64,000 nucleotides of DNA from CBDCZY01 sp965224745 (GCA_965224745.1 CBDCZY010000002.1:1240001-1304000); one strand, 5' to 3'. Numbered from the stretch's first letter, positions 1 through 9,059 are shown. Notes: generated by a model not told the origin, from the letters alone. Made by a program: numbers and translations.

Positions 1-348
1 GAAATACGTGTAAACATAAAAGCAGTCAGTAAAGAAAAACAAAGAATATGGCAATCAGCTGCACCATCCATCGGTTATATGGGTTCGGGCTATTATCCTT
101 ATGGCTATGGCTATAACCCTTGGTATGGCTTTGGCGGCGGTTATGGTTACAGGTCTTATGTTGATTATTACAAACAATTGACTATCACGATCGACCTAAT
201 CGATACTCAACTTAACCAAACAGTATGGGAAGGGAAAAGCTCAAGTTACGATTCACGAGGCCAGAACCCCAATAACTCCAGGCCCTTTTTAACCAAAAAG
301 GTTAAACAGATTTTCAGCCATTTCCCTCCTCAAAAACAACTTGATTGA
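1..348 (+). CDS. DUF4136-type protein, C-terminal part (cut by window edge)
   Basis: The reading frame is open from the first base and ends at TGA 346-348, so the start lies outside the window. The visible 115 residues begin with a basic segment, pass through a Gly/Tyr-rich stretch (about residues 26-55), and end with a beta-rich segment containing LTITIDLID and VWEGKSSS, then a helix ending in FPPQ. A strand of the form 'D-x-x-x-x-x-x-VW.G' followed by 'ILxxFPP' is typical of DUF4136, a family of mostly lipoprotein-anchored envelope proteins of unknown function. The N-terminal signal cannot be checked here. The Gly/Tyr-rich insertion is common in this family. Confidence 0.6.
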   Translation, partial: EIRVNIKAVSKEKQRIWQSAAPSIGYMGSGYYPYGYGYNPWYGFGGGYGYRSYVDYYKQLTITIDLIDTQLNQTVWEGKSSSYDSRGQNPNNSRPFLTKKVKQIFSHFPPQKQLD

Positions 349-410
349 TATGAGCGAGCAATCCTTAGACGGGTAATTAGCGACCAGCCTGTGTTGGAAG
401 ATTGCTCTAA

Positions 411-566
411 GGAACGCGCACGAAATAAATTCGGCAACTAGCGCGGGGTTTTAGTTTGTCTTCAAGGCGTGGCAACAGACGCATAGCAGGCTACGCAACT
501 GTTGCCACAACACCGAAGACGGACAAAAAAACAAGTTAGTTGTCGAAGTTATTTCGTGCACGTTTC
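411..566. repeat. 156-bp palindromic element, copy 1
   Basis: The outer arms 411-442 and 535-566 are inverted repeats with only a few mismatches. Inside are a second inverted pair (TTGTCTTC near 455 against GAAGAC near 515) and a perfect 10-bp stem (469-478 with 499-508). The central part matches a second element at 3026-3186, but the outer arms of the two elements differ in sequence while each stays self-complementary. The element lies between the DUF4136 gene and the stop codon of the minus-strand oxidoreductase, so it may also act as a bidirectional transcription barrier. It contains no credible gene. Confidence 0.8.
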
Positions 567-570
567 TAAA

Positions 571-1548
571 CTAAACGGTCAACAAAATCTTCCCTTTATG
601 TCGGCTACTTTCCATATGCCGGTGAGCTTCAGCGGCGGCTGCAAGTGGAAAAGATGAATCGATTATTGGCTTGATCTGTCCTGCCTCTATCACCGGCCAA
701 ACATGCTGGTACAAATCTCTTGCGATTTTTGATTTGTAATCGATATCTCTGGCTCTTAATGTTGAACCCATAATCGTGAGTCTTTTCTTCATGATCGACC
801 ATAAATTGATCTCTGCTGTTGCGCCAAGTTGGAGACCAATTTGTACCAGGCGTCCTGAAGTGGCTAAACAAGCCATATTTTTTGCCAAATAAGCGCCACC
901 AACCATATCCAGTACTAAATTAACCCCTTCTCCGTTGGTAAAATGCTTGATCCTGACAACAAAGTCCTGTTGCTGATAATTGATCGCCAAAAGAACGCCC
1001 AACGATTCGCAGAATTGACATTTTTCATCGTTGCCAGCGGTGACAAAAACTTCTGCTCCCATCGCCTTCGCCAATTGAATCGCCGTAACTCCTATGCCGC
1101 TTGTCCCTCCATGAATCAGTATTCTCTCACCTGTTTTAAGTTGGCCTTGCTCGAATACATTGCTCCATACGGTAAAGAAAGTTTCCGGCAGCGCTGCTGA
1201 CTGTTCCACGGTTAACATGGTAGGCACGGGTAAACAATGATCTGCCTGGGCTAAACAATATTCAGCATAACCACCACCATTCACTAATGCACAGACAGCG
1301 TCATCTACTTCGAAATTTTCTACCTTGTTCCCGATGGCTACAATGGAACCGGAAACTTCAAGGCCAAGAATATCTGAAGCTCCAGCAGGCGGCGGATACT
1401 TTCCCAACCGCTGCATAATATCTGGTCTATTTAGGCCTGCAGCAGCAACCTTTATCAATACTTCATTTTCTGTAGGCGATGGAATTGGACGCAGTTCGGG
1501 TTTTAGACAGTCAGCGTCTCCAAAACCATTCATTCCTATGACTGTCAT
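571..1548 (-). CDS. NAD(P)H:quinone oxidoreductase, PIG3/zeta-crystallin type
   Basis: A 325-residue medium-chain dehydrogenase/reductase that should transfer hydride from NADPH to quinones or enones in the cytoplasm. A GroES-like N-terminal domain carries AAGLNRPDIMQRLGKYPPP, typical of the PIG3 branch. A Rossmann domain follows with HGGTSGIGVTAIQLAKAMGA and later LDMVGG. Structural zinc ligands are not evident, as expected for the non-zinc quinone oxidoreductases. An upstream GTG is possible, but ATG 1548 has a CAGGG ribosome site a few bases ahead and fits the family's usual N-terminus. The gene is downstream of and co-oriented with the flavin reductase gene and ends five bases from the palindromic element. 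Confidence 0.85.
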   Translation of the reverse strand: MTVIGMNGFGDADCLKPELRPIPSPTENEVLIKVAAAGLNRPDIMQRLGKYPPPAGASDILGLEVSGSIVAIGNKVENFEVDDAVCALVNGGGYAEYCLAQADHCLPVPTMLTVEQSAALPETFFTVWSNVFEQGQLKTGERILIHGGTSGIGVTAIQLAKAMGAEVFVTAGNDEKCQFCESLGVLLAINYQQQDFVVRIKHFTNGEGVNLVLDMVGGAYLAKNMACLATSGRLVQIGLQLGATAEINLWSIMKKRLTIMGSTLRARDIDYKSKIARDLYQHVWPVIEAGQIKPIIDSSFPLAAAAEAHRHMESSRHKGKILLTV

Positions 1549-1613
1549 TAACCCTGATTGACTCACCGAATAGGCTTTTCCACCAGCAAGATATTGACTG
1601 TATACATAGACCT

Positions 1614-2114
1614 TCAGGCTTTATTAGGCCAGGCTTGAGGATACATAGCCTGACTACCATCCATGTCTCCAGTAGCACTATAAAGTAATGGCGAACCTTG
1701 ATTGAGAATAGATCCATCAACTACTTCACAAACGACCAATTCATGATCCCCTGCCGGGGAAAAATGACTGACCTTGCAATCAAAAAAAGCCAAACTATCG
1801 TTCAGATAAGGAACACCCATTTTAGACGATTGCCAATCACCCAGGTTCATTTTGTCGCTTAACCCTTCGCGACCAAAATGCTTAGCATAATCCATTTGAT
1901 CTTGTTTGAGGACATTGATAGAACACTCCCGACTAGAAGCAAGGATACGATAAGATAAATGACTTGGATTGATACTAAAAACAACTAACAACGGACTAAA
2001 GGAAGCTTGCATCACCCAGGCCGCCGTAAAGGCATTACGCCGATTTGGATCAGAAACACCAACAACATAAACACCCGCCGAAATAAGCTTAAATAAATCT
2101 ACCAGACCACTCAT
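1614..2114 (-). CDS. Flavin reductase-like FMN-binding protein
   Basis: A 166-residue single-domain protein of the flavin reductase-like family. The N-terminal segment SAGVYVVGVSDPNRRNAFTA is the usual flavin-binding strand-loop, followed by VMQASFSPLLVVFSINPSH and a C-terminal strand DHELVVCEVVDG. Such proteins bind FMN and either reduce free flavin with NAD(P)H or supply a partner monooxygenase; the substrate cannot be told. A TTG 12 bases upstream is possible, but ATG 2114 has GAGGG at good spacing. It starts 8 bases after the nadC stop, so the two are probably co-transcribed. Confidence 0.8.
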   Translation of the reverse strand: MSGLVDLFKLISAGVYVVGVSDPNRRNAFTAAWVMQASFSPLLVVFSINPSHLSYRILASSRECSINVLKQDQMDYAKHFGREGLSDKMNLGDWQSSKMGVPYLNDSLAFFDCKVSHFSPAGDHELVVCEVVDGSILNQGSPLLYSATGDMDGSQAMYPQAWPNKA

Positions 2115-2122
2115 CGTAACCC

Positions 2123-2962
2123 TCAAATATCCGCCAAAGCGACACGCATTGATAAATCAATGGCGCGAATATTTTTAGTTAAAGCACCCACAGAAATAAA
2201 ATCTACACCCGTTTCGGCAATAACAAGAACATTATCCAAAGTCACATTGCCGGAAGCTTCCAACTCAATCTTACCCTTATTTAATTGCACTGCCTTGGTT
2301 ACATTTTGCATCGAAAAATTATCCAGTAAAATACGATCTGGTTCAGCAACACTGGCTTCTTGAAATTCGTCCATATTTTCAACTTCCACTTCTATCGGTA
2401 CATCAGACTGCTCTCTTCCTTTCATTACTGCTTTTGCTATCGAGCCAGCAGCAATAATATGATTTTCTTTGATCAGGATGCCGTCATAGAGACCCATACG
2501 ATGATTAAAGCATCCCCCACAGCGAACAGCATATTTTTGCGCGACTCTTAAACCAGGGATAGTTTTTCTGGTATCCAGGATTTTACAATCTGTTCCGTCG
2601 ACCTGTTTAGCATATTGATTTGAAATACTGGCTGTCGCCGATAAAGTTTGTAACAAATTCATGGCTGTTCTTTCACCTGTCATGATGGATCTTGCCGAAC
2701 CAGATAAACGACAGAGTAAAGTCCCCGCTACAACCAGATCACCTTCGTTCACATGCCATTCTATGTTGATATGCGGTTCCAGATAGAAAAACACAGCATT
2801 AAACCAAGCTTGGCCGCACAACATCATTGGCTCCCGAGTGATTAACTCGGCCACTGCATCCGATGATGCAGCAATGATATTGGCCGTTTTATCTCCCGAC
2901 CCAATGTCTTCTTCTAAAAAGGGTTTGATCGCTTCAAATGAAACTGGATCCGAATTATTCAT
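2123..2962 (-). CDS. nadC: Nicotinate-nucleotide pyrophosphorylase (carboxylating)
   Basis: Quinolinate phosphoribosyltransferase makes nicotinate mononucleotide from quinolinate and PRPP in de novo NAD synthesis. The 279-residue length is normal. The N-terminal domain starts with FLEEDIGSGDKTA. The barrel carries ILDTRKTIPGLR, the quinolinate-binding segment YAVRCGGCFNHRMGLYDG, the catalytic lysine in ILIKENH, and EVEVENMDE and LLDNF for the phosphate/metal site, ending with ISVGALT. I take ATG 2962, preceded by GAGGG, over a TTG 24 bases upstream. The flavin reductase gene follows immediately; palindromic element copy 2 lies about 60 bp upstream. Confidence 0.95.
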   Translation of the reverse strand: MNNSDPVSFEAIKPFLEEDIGSGDKTANIIAASSDAVAELITREPMMLCGQAWFNAVFFYLEPHINIEWHVNEGDLVVAGTLLCRLSGSARSIMTGERTAMNLLQTLSATASISNQYAKQVDGTDCKILDTRKTIPGLRVAQKYAVRCGGCFNHRMGLYDGILIKENHIIAAGSIAKAVMKGREQSDVPIEVEVENMDEFQEASVAEPDRILLDNFSMQNVTKAVQLNKGKIELEASGNVTLDNVLVIAETGVDFISVGALTKNIRAIDLSMRVALADI

Positions 2963-3025
2963 AACTAGGCCCTCATTTTCAGTCAATAGGCAAAGATGCC
3001 AAAATTATTAGAATTAAATTGCTTT

Positions 3026-3186
3026 AGGAGCGAGGATTTAATAATATCCGGAAGTTTGGCGCAGGATTTTTGTTCGTATCCAAGGCGTAGAAACAGGCGC
3101 ATAGCACGCTACGAAACTGTTTCTACAACGTGGAAGACGGACAAAAAGACAAGTCAAGATGCGGATATTATTAAATCCTCGCTCCT
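3026..3186. repeat. 161-bp palindromic element, copy 2
   Basis: Perfect 25-bp inverted arms lie at 3026-3050 and 3162-3186. The centre (about 3068-3146) aligns with that of the element at 411-566, sharing AAGGCGT, GCATAGCA, GCTACG and GAAGACGGACAAAAA. The internal stem 3087-3096 / 3117-3126 differs from copy 1 at two positions, and both changes are compensated on the other arm. The outer arms are unrelated to those of copy 1. The element lies in the region upstream of nadC. It resembles a non-autonomous mobile element or a structured transcript, not a protein gene. Confidence 0.8.
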
Positions 3187-3257
3187 TAATATGCATGTCC
3201 GACCAAAAACCCATCACCGCAATAGATTATCATTGACCCTAAATAAATCACTGGTAT

Positions 3258-3644
3258 TTATTGTTGCGCGGCACCCGTTGCTATTACTCTATAAAAAGCA
3301 GGAACGGAACCTGGGTTAACCAACACTAAATCAGCCGAAATTTCCGCGGTTTTTTGGTCGTTATCGTCAAAAATCTCCACTTTGGTTAACTTGGCTTTAC
3401 CAGATTCAGAATCGTAAAAGCCAGGGAAAGGCGAACGTTCGAAGGTGATATCACACTGATTAAGTTCAAATACAACAGTTCCATCATTGGTATCCTGCAA
3501 TGTTAAAATACAGTTAAAACTGTTTTCCCCAACCACGACCACAGGTAGCCTTAACACATTCTGCCGAAAGGTCGCTTCTTGGGCTATCACCTGAACAGAA
3601 AAAAGGGTAAATATTATCATTCCTACAGCACGTTTATTCTTCAT
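3258..3644 (-). CDS. Small secreted protein of unknown function
   Basis: 128 residues. A clear signal peptide (basic MKNKR, hydrophobic MIIFTLFSVQVIA) is probably cleaved after IAQ or nearby, leaving a mature protein of about 105 residues. The mature part looks beta-rich (LRLPVVVVGENSFNCILTL, DGTVVFELNQC) with two cysteines that could form a periplasmic disulfide. I recognise no family. The start ATG at 3644 has AAGGA upstream. It reads towards nadC with copy 2 of the palindromic element between them, and is divergent from pstS. Confidence 0.65.
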   Translation of the reverse strand: MKNKRAVGMIIFTLFSVQVIAQEATFRQNVLRLPVVVVGENSFNCILTLQDTNDGTVVFELNQCDITFERSPFPGFYDSESGKAKLTKVEIFDDNDQKTAEISADLVLVNPGSVPAFYRVIATGAAQQ

Positions 3645-4006
3645 CTACTGATTTCCTTTATTTTTTATAAAAGGTAGCTTGTATCAACATTTGCTTAATC
3701 TCATTAACTATCGTCTAATTTAGAGCACTATTTTAGTGTCTAATGAATATTATACGCCACAGAACAGTTAACTTTTCATGGCGTACCATCCTACTGTTAA
3801 AGTAAACTTGCGTTAGTTTCACAAGATGCGCTTGAACGAACTAATATTCGTTTCGCCTGACTCCTTGGCTTTTATTTGAGATACTTTACCTTTATTATTC
3901 AATGTCATCGTTTTGTAACATTTTGACCTAATAATACTTAATCTAACGCTCCTTAAGAATAATTTTACCTAAATACTGCAAGGAGCCATTAACTCGAGAG
4001 GTTTTA
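3645..4006. other. Intergenic region between the small secreted protein and pstS
   Basis: About 360 bp between divergent genes. It carries the candidate Pho box upstream of pstS (separate entry) and an AT-rich stretch. The last 15 bases hold the pstS ribosome site GAGAGG. No further gene is visible. Confidence 0.6.
3903..3919 (+). promoter_or_regulatory. Candidate Pho box upstream of pstS
   Basis: Two direct repeats with 11-bp periodicity, TGTCAT (3903-3908) and TGTAAC (3914-3919), separated by the AT-rich CGTTT. This matches the PhoB half-site pattern (CTGTCAT, four-base AT spacer, CTGTCAT) with a degenerate second half. It lies about 90 bp before the pstS start, consistent with PhoB activation at low phosphate. 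No phoB or phoR gene is in the window, so the assignment rests on sequence similarity and context. Confidence 0.5.
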
Positions 4007-4987
4007 ATGAAAGTACCAAAATTAATCATTCCAGCCATTACCAGTTTTTTAGCCATATCAGTATTTTCAAGTCCAGTACTCGCGTTACAGCAAGTCGACC
4101 CAGAACTAGCAGAATATACCAAAGCCAGTGGCATATCAGGAAATTTATCCAGCGTCGGATCAGATACGTTGGCCAATTTAATGACGCTATGGGCAGAAGA
4201 GTTCAAACGGCTTTATCCTAATATTAATCTTCAAATTCAAGCAGCAGGCTCATCCACTGCACCACCAGCACTGACTGAAGCGACAGCCAATTTGGGACCC
4301 ATGAGCCGCAAAATGAAAGACAATGAAATCAATGCTTTTGAAACCAAATATGGATACAAACCGACAGCAATCCCTGTAGCTATAGATGCTCTGGCTGTTT
4401 TCGTTAACAAAGCCAACCCCATCAAAGGTATGGCTATTCCACAAGTCGATGCTGTCATGTCAACAACCCGTACCTGCGGCTATGAGCAAAATATCGTTAC
4501 CTGGGGGGAATTAGGTTTGGAGGGCAAATGGAAAAAAAGACCCATTCAGCTTTACGGTAGAAATTCAGTGTCAGGCACCTATGGTTATTTTAAAGAGAAA
4601 GCGCTTTGCAAAGGCGATTTTAAAAACAATGTCAATGAACAACCAGGATCTGCATCCGTAGTGCAGTCTGTCACTTCATCCATCAATGGTATCGGATATT
4701 CTGGCATTGGCTACAAAACATCTGGCGTTAAAACCGTGCCTATCGCCAGTGAGGAAGGCGAAGCGTTTGTTGAGGCAACGCCAGAAAACGCCATTAAAGG
4801 TGCCTACCCATTAGCACGCTTCCTGTACGTATATGTGAATAAAGCTCCAAACAAAGCGCTGGCTCCATTGGAAGGTGAGTTTATAAAAATGGTGTTATCT
4901 AAACAAGGTCAGCAAGTAGTGATCAAGGATGGTTATATCCCATTGCCAGCAAAAGTAGTCGCTAAAATAATGAGCAAATTAGAATAA
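4007..4987 (+). CDS. pstS: Phosphate ABC transporter, periplasmic binding protein PstS
   Basis: 326 residues. A signal peptide (MKVPKLIIPAITSFLAIS..., cleaved near VLA-LQQ) directs it to the periplasm, where it binds inorganic phosphate for delivery to PstCA. The phosphate-binding motifs are present: VGSDTLANLMTLWAEEF, QAAGSSTAPPAL, LGPMSRKMK and a later NSVSGTYGYFKEK. The 'SDTL' start, in place of the enterobacterial 'GASF', is common in PstS of pseudomonads and methanotrophs. ATG 4007 has GAGAGG ahead. It is the first gene of pstS-C-A-B-phoU, with about 120 bp before pstC, so pstS may be expressed above the membrane components. Confidence 0.93.
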   Translation: MKVPKLIIPAITSFLAISVFSSPVLALQQVDPELAEYTKASGISGNLSSVGSDTLANLMTLWAEEFKRLYPNINLQIQAAGSSTAPPALTEATANLGPMSRKMKDNEINAFETKYGYKPTAIPVAIDALAVFVNKANPIKGMAIPQVDAVMSTTRTCGYEQNIVTWGELGLEGKWKKRPIQLYGRNSVSGTYGYFKEKALCKGDFKNNVNEQPGSASVVQSVTSSINGIGYSGIGYKTSGVKTVPIASEEGEAFVEATPENAIKGAYPLARFLYVYVNKAPNKALAPLEGEFIKMVLSKQGQQVVIKDGYIPLPAKVVAKIMSKLE

Positions 4988-5108
4988 CTATCTACCTTGA
5001 TTGCAGAAATAATCTTGTATAAAACTGTCCAGATTTTGCAACAGCATGTATGATATGGTGCGTTGATCGGCCCCTTGGGTTTAAACTCTTTCTTCGATCA
5101 TTTACCGG

Positions 5109-7370
5109 ATGTCACTAAGAACAAATCCAAGCATTAGCAACCTATCATCTGCCCAATACCAAAAATGGCGGCGCATCAAAGATACCATAGCAAACTATAG
5201 TGTTGCAGCGGGTGGTTTAGGGGTCATAGGCGCAATCCTGCTGATTTTTATCTATTTACTTTATGTGGTTTTCCCGCTATTTTTGCCTGCTTCGATAGAA
5301 GCCCTAACTCACTATAACAGCCCAAAACCTGCTTTAGGTTCAACCCTGTACCTTAATCTGGAAGAACAAAATGAAATAGCAACCCGCATCACTGATCAAG
5401 GATATTTCATTTTTTTTCGAACGGAAGATGGCAAGATCGTGCAGACAGAGCAGCTCAAGCTTCCTAAAAATGTATCGATTTCAAGCTTCGCCAGCGGCTC
5501 AAAATCAAGCGGCACTTTCGCATTTGGACTTTCTGACGGCTCTATCATGGTCGGCACCCTGCGTTTCGAATCTAGTTACCCCAATGATCAGCGGGTCATA
5601 ACGCCGTCAATTCACTATCCACTAGGTGAGCGCGCAACTAAAATCGACCCTGACGGACAACCCATCAAGGCGTTAACAGTTCAATCCGAAAAAAATAAAA
5701 CCACCGTGGTCGCAAAAGCGTCCAGCAATAAGCTTTTAATCAACCGTTTTGCCAAAAAAGATTCATTATTTGATGATGAATTAGAATTGCAAAAGACCAC
5801 TTCAGTCCTAGACTATTCAGCAGAAGGCATAAACTTCTTACTACTCGATAAAACTCAAAACAAGCTTTATTTAGCAACCAAAGAAGGACGTTTAAGCTTT
5901 TTCAATATTCGTCATATTGATAAACCAAAACTGATTCAACACCTGAACATCATTAAAGCTGGCTTGTCATTATCCTCACTAACATTTTTAAATGCAGACT
6001 TATCGATCCTTGCTGGTGATAGCAGCGGATATTTGAGTCAATGGAGCGTAGTACGCGACCGTAACAACAGAAAAGCAATAAAGATGTTACGCGGGTTCCA
6101 GGTCTCTGATAATCCAGTGCTGGCAATAGAAACGGAGCAGCGCCGCAAAGGCTTTGCTGCGCTCGACAGTACCGGACAGTTTAAGGTATACCACCCTACA
6201 TCAGAAAGAGAATTAATAGCTGAACAAATCGATAATTCCAGCCACTTCATGGCCTTGTCGCCGAGAGCCAATCATCTGCTCATAGAAGACCAGCAAGGAG
6301 AAATGCAATTCTGGAAAATAAACAATAAACACCCGGAAGTTTCATGGAAGTCTTTGTGGAAGAAAATTTGGTACGAAGGTTATAGAAAGCCCGATTATGT
6401 ATGGCAATCCTCATCAGCCAGCAATGATTTTGAGCCTAAATTCAGCCTGACACCGCTGGTATTCGGAACAATTAAAGCAGCTTTTTACGCCATGCTGCTG
6501 GCTGTTCCATTGGCCATTATGGGCGCTATTTACACGGCTTATTTTATGGCTCCCGGTTTGCGCCGCATTGTTAAGCCCAGTATCGAAATCATGGGGGCTT
6601 TGCCGACAGTCATTCTTGGCTTTATCGCAGGACTTTGGCTAGCGCCTTTTGTCGAAGATAATTTGACAGGGATATTTGCAATTTTATTATTAAACCCCCT
6701 TGCCGTTGTATTGTTTTCGTTTCTCTGGGATAAAGCTGATCAAAAATGGAAATTTGAATTGCCTGAGGGCTGGGACTTTGTATTCTTAATCCCGGTATTA
6801 TTGCTAGCCAGTTGGTTTGCACTCGCGATAAGCCCAATCATTGATTCAACCGTATTTAATGACACTTTACAATCCTGGTTAAACGACCAGTTTGGTATTA
6901 GTTATGATCAAAGAAACTCAATTATCGTTGGGTTAGCAATGGGCTTTGCAGTAATACCAACCATATTCACGATCGCAGAGGATGCCATCTTCAGCGTCCC
7001 TAAACATCTTACCTTCGGCTCTCTAGCCTTAGGTGCTACGACATGGCAAACGATGGTCAAGGTTGTTTTATTGACGGCCAGCCCAGGTATTTTCTCAGGT
7101 GTTATGATCGGCTTCGGGCGAGCCGTCGGCGAAACCATGGTCGTATTGATGGCAACCGGCAATACCCCCGTTATGGATTTAAGCATTTTCGAAGGCATGA
7201 GAACATTGTCAGCTAATATCGCCGTTGAAATGCCAGAATCTGAAGTAGACAGTACTCATTACCGCATTTTGTTTTTGGCTGCTCTGGTGCTCTTTCTCTT
7301 TACCTTTGTATTCAATACATTTGCTGAAATCATCCGACAAAGATTACGAGAAAAATACAGTTCGTTATGA
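5109..7370 (+). CDS. pstC: Phosphate ABC transporter permease PstC, large form
   Basis: 753 residues, more than twice the E. coli PstC length. An N-terminal membrane segment (about residues 36-65) is followed by roughly 380 residues without membrane segments that should face the periplasm and have a beta-propeller-like look (SILAGDSSGYLSQWSVVRD, QGEMQFWKI). The permease domain starts near residue 451 with FGTIKAAFYAMLLAVPLAI. The ABC-interaction loop is near residues 636-675 (LTFGSLALGATTWQTM, then GFGRAVGETMVVLMATG). Large PstC proteins of this kind occur in Pseudomonas and other gammaproteobacteria. The stop overlaps the pstA start by four bases (ATGA). Confidence 0.9.
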   Translation: MSLRTNPSISNLSSAQYQKWRRIKDTIANYSVAAGGLGVIGAILLIFIYLLYVVFPLFLPASIEALTHYNSPKPALGSTLYLNLEEQNEIATRITDQGYFIFFRTEDGKIVQTEQLKLPKNVSISSFASGSKSSGTFAFGLSDGSIMVGTLRFESSYPNDQRVITPSIHYPLGERATKIDPDGQPIKALTVQSEKNKTTVVAKASSNKLLINRFAKKDSLFDDELELQKTTSVLDYSAEGINFLLLDKTQNKLYLATKEGRLSFFNIRHIDKPKLIQHLNIIKAGLSLSSLTFLNADLSILAGDSSGYLSQWSVVRDRNNRKAIKMLRGFQVSDNPVLAIETEQRRKGFAALDSTGQFKVYHPTSERELIAEQIDNSSHFMALSPRANHLLIEDQQGEMQFWKINNKHPEVSWKSLWKKIWYEGYRKPDYVWQSSSASNDFEPKFSLTPLVFGTIKAAFYAMLLAVPLAIMGAIYTAYFMAPGLRRIVKPSIEIMGALPTVILGFIAGLWLAPFVEDNLTGIFAILLLNPLAVVLFSFLWDKADQKWKFELPEGWDFVFLIPVLLLASWFALAISPIIDSTVFNDTLQSWLNDQFGISYDQRNSIIVGLAMGFAVIPTIFTIAEDAIFSVPKHLTFGSLALGATTWQTMVKVVLLTASPGIFSGVMIGFGRAVGETMVVLMATGNTPVMDLSIFEGMRTLSANIAVEMPESEVDSTHYRILFLAALVLFLFTFVFNTFAEIIRQRLREKYSSL

Positions 7371-9022
7371 TGAACAAATGGTTCAAAAGCGGCAAACCCT
7401 GGATTTGGCTCAATGCAGCAGCAGTCAGTGTCAACATGATATTGGTATTTGGCTTGCTAGGGTTAATAGCTAACAGAGGTCTGCAACATTTCTGGCCTAG
7501 CTCTGTAGCCTCATTCACTTACCAGCGAGGACCCTCCTCACACACTACTATCATAGGCGAAATTACTGATTCAGAAGAAGTTTCGGCTGAGCAGATCAAA
7601 GATGCAGGGGGTATATTACCTGACGATGTAATAACCGCAACTCAATTGCTTATCAAAGCCGGCAACAGGGATCTCACCGGTCAAGACTTTAAATGGATAT
7701 TACAAAATAACATCATCGAAAAACAGTATCCACCCGAGATCCTAACCATTGAAAGGCGTGAATGGGGTAATTTTTACGGTTATCCCATCGCCCTGAAAAA
7801 AAACGGAAAAATAATTTCCGAAGACCAAAAATTGATGGTCGCTTTGAATAGGCAACTGGTAACGACTCAGCTGTTATTCGATGAAATTAAACAAATCGAA
7901 AAAAACGACATTGGCACGATTAATTATGACTTAGAAAATCTACGTATTAAAAAACGAAAGTTAACGTTAGAAAAGCGGTGGAATGATAAAGTTGCAGAGC
8001 AGCATGCCACCAAGAAAGCTGACTATGAACAGCAATATCAGACTTTGCAAACGCGTCTTGCCAAACTTTATCAGGCTATACAAAAAGATAGTCTGGTCGC
8101 TAAAGTTGCAGATGGACGTGAAACAGAAATACCTCTCTCCAAAATCGTTCATGCCTATCAGCCAAATAAAATGTCCTTTTGGCAAAAAATTTCACTTTAT
8201 AGTGAAAAATTCGTAGAGTTTTTGGTTGATGAACCACGTGAAGCCAATACCGAAGGCGGCATTTTCCCAGCCATTTTTGGAACGGTGATGATGGTTATCA
8301 TTATGTCAATCATCGTCACACCTTTCGGCATTGTCGCAGCCGTTTATTTACGTGAATATGCTAATCAAGGCCTTGTTACACGAATTATCCGAATTGCTGT
8401 CAACAACCTGGCTGGCGTACCATCAATCGTTTATGGCGTGTTCGGTTTGGGCTTTTTCGTATATTTTTTGGGAGGTAACCTTGATCAACTTTTCTTTCCA
8501 GAGCGATTGCCATCGCCAACTTTCGGCACTCCTGGGATTTTATGGGCCTCACTAACTCTCGCCCTGTTAACTTTACCCGTAGTCATCGTCGCTACAGAAG
8601 AAGGATTAGCCAGAATACCTTCGGCGATTAGACAAGGTAGCTTGGCCCTAGGCGCAACGAAAGCCGAAACGCTATGGCGAATCGTGCTACCGATGGCCAG
8701 TCCCGCCATGATGACTGGGTTAATCTTAGGAGTCGCTCGTGCTGCTGGAGAAGTCGCTCCTTTAATGTTGGTCGGTGTTGTTAAGTTAGCGCCTTCTTTG
8801 CCGCTGGACGGTAATTTCCCCTTTTTACATTTAGACCGAAAATTTATGCATTTAGGTTTTCATATTTATGATGTAGGCTTTCAAAGTCCCAATGTCGAGG
8901 CAGCCCGACCATTAGTTTTTGCCACTGCATTTTTGCTGGTTTTGGTTATCATTGCACTCAACCTAACAGCAGTTTCGGTAAGAAACAATTTACGAGAAAA
9001 ATATCAGTCCTTAGAAAACTAA
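7367..9022 (+). CDS. pstA: Phosphate ABC transporter permease PstA, large form
   Basis: 551 residues. One N-terminal membrane segment (about 13-33) precedes a long extracytoplasmic insert that includes a charged coiled-coil stretch near residues 185-245. The permease domain begins around residue 295 (GTVMMVIIMSIIVTPFGIVA) and carries the conserved PstA segments NLAGVPSIVYGVFGLGFFVY and the EAA-type loop IRQGSLALGATKAETLWRIV, then GVARAAGEVAPLMLVG. It pairs with PstC to form the phosphate channel. Two adjacent ATGs (7367, 7370) are possible starts. As in PstC, the extra domain is absent from E. coli PstA but usual for the large PstC/PstA type. Confidence 0.9.
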   Translation: MMNKWFKSGKPWIWLNAAAVSVNMILVFGLLGLIANRGLQHFWPSSVASFTYQRGPSSHTTIIGEITDSEEVSAEQIKDAGGILPDDVITATQLLIKAGNRDLTGQDFKWILQNNIIEKQYPPEILTIERREWGNFYGYPIALKKNGKIISEDQKLMVALNRQLVTTQLLFDEIKQIEKNDIGTINYDLENLRIKKRKLTLEKRWNDKVAEQHATKKADYEQQYQTLQTRLAKLYQAIQKDSLVAKVADGRETEIPLSKIVHAYQPNKMSFWQKISLYSEKFVEFLVDEPREANTEGGIFPAIFGTVMMVIIMSIIVTPFGIVAAVYLREYANQGLVTRIIRIAVNNLAGVPSIVYGVFGLGFFVYFLGGNLDQLFFPERLPSPTFGTPGILWASLTLALLTLPVVIVATEEGLARIPSAIRQGSLALGATKAETLWRIVLPMASPAMMTGLILGVARAAGEVAPLMLVGVVKLAPSLPLDGNFPFLHLDRKFMHLGFHIYDVGFQSPNVEAARPLVFATAFLLVLVIIALNLTAVSVRNNLREKYQSLEN

Positions 9023-9059
9023 CACAATTATGCTTCTCTTTACATGATAAGAGCAAATA

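Noticed and set aside
2996..3319. 107-codon plus-strand frame
   Set aside because: It is the translation of the palindromic element and the end of an opposite-strand gene.
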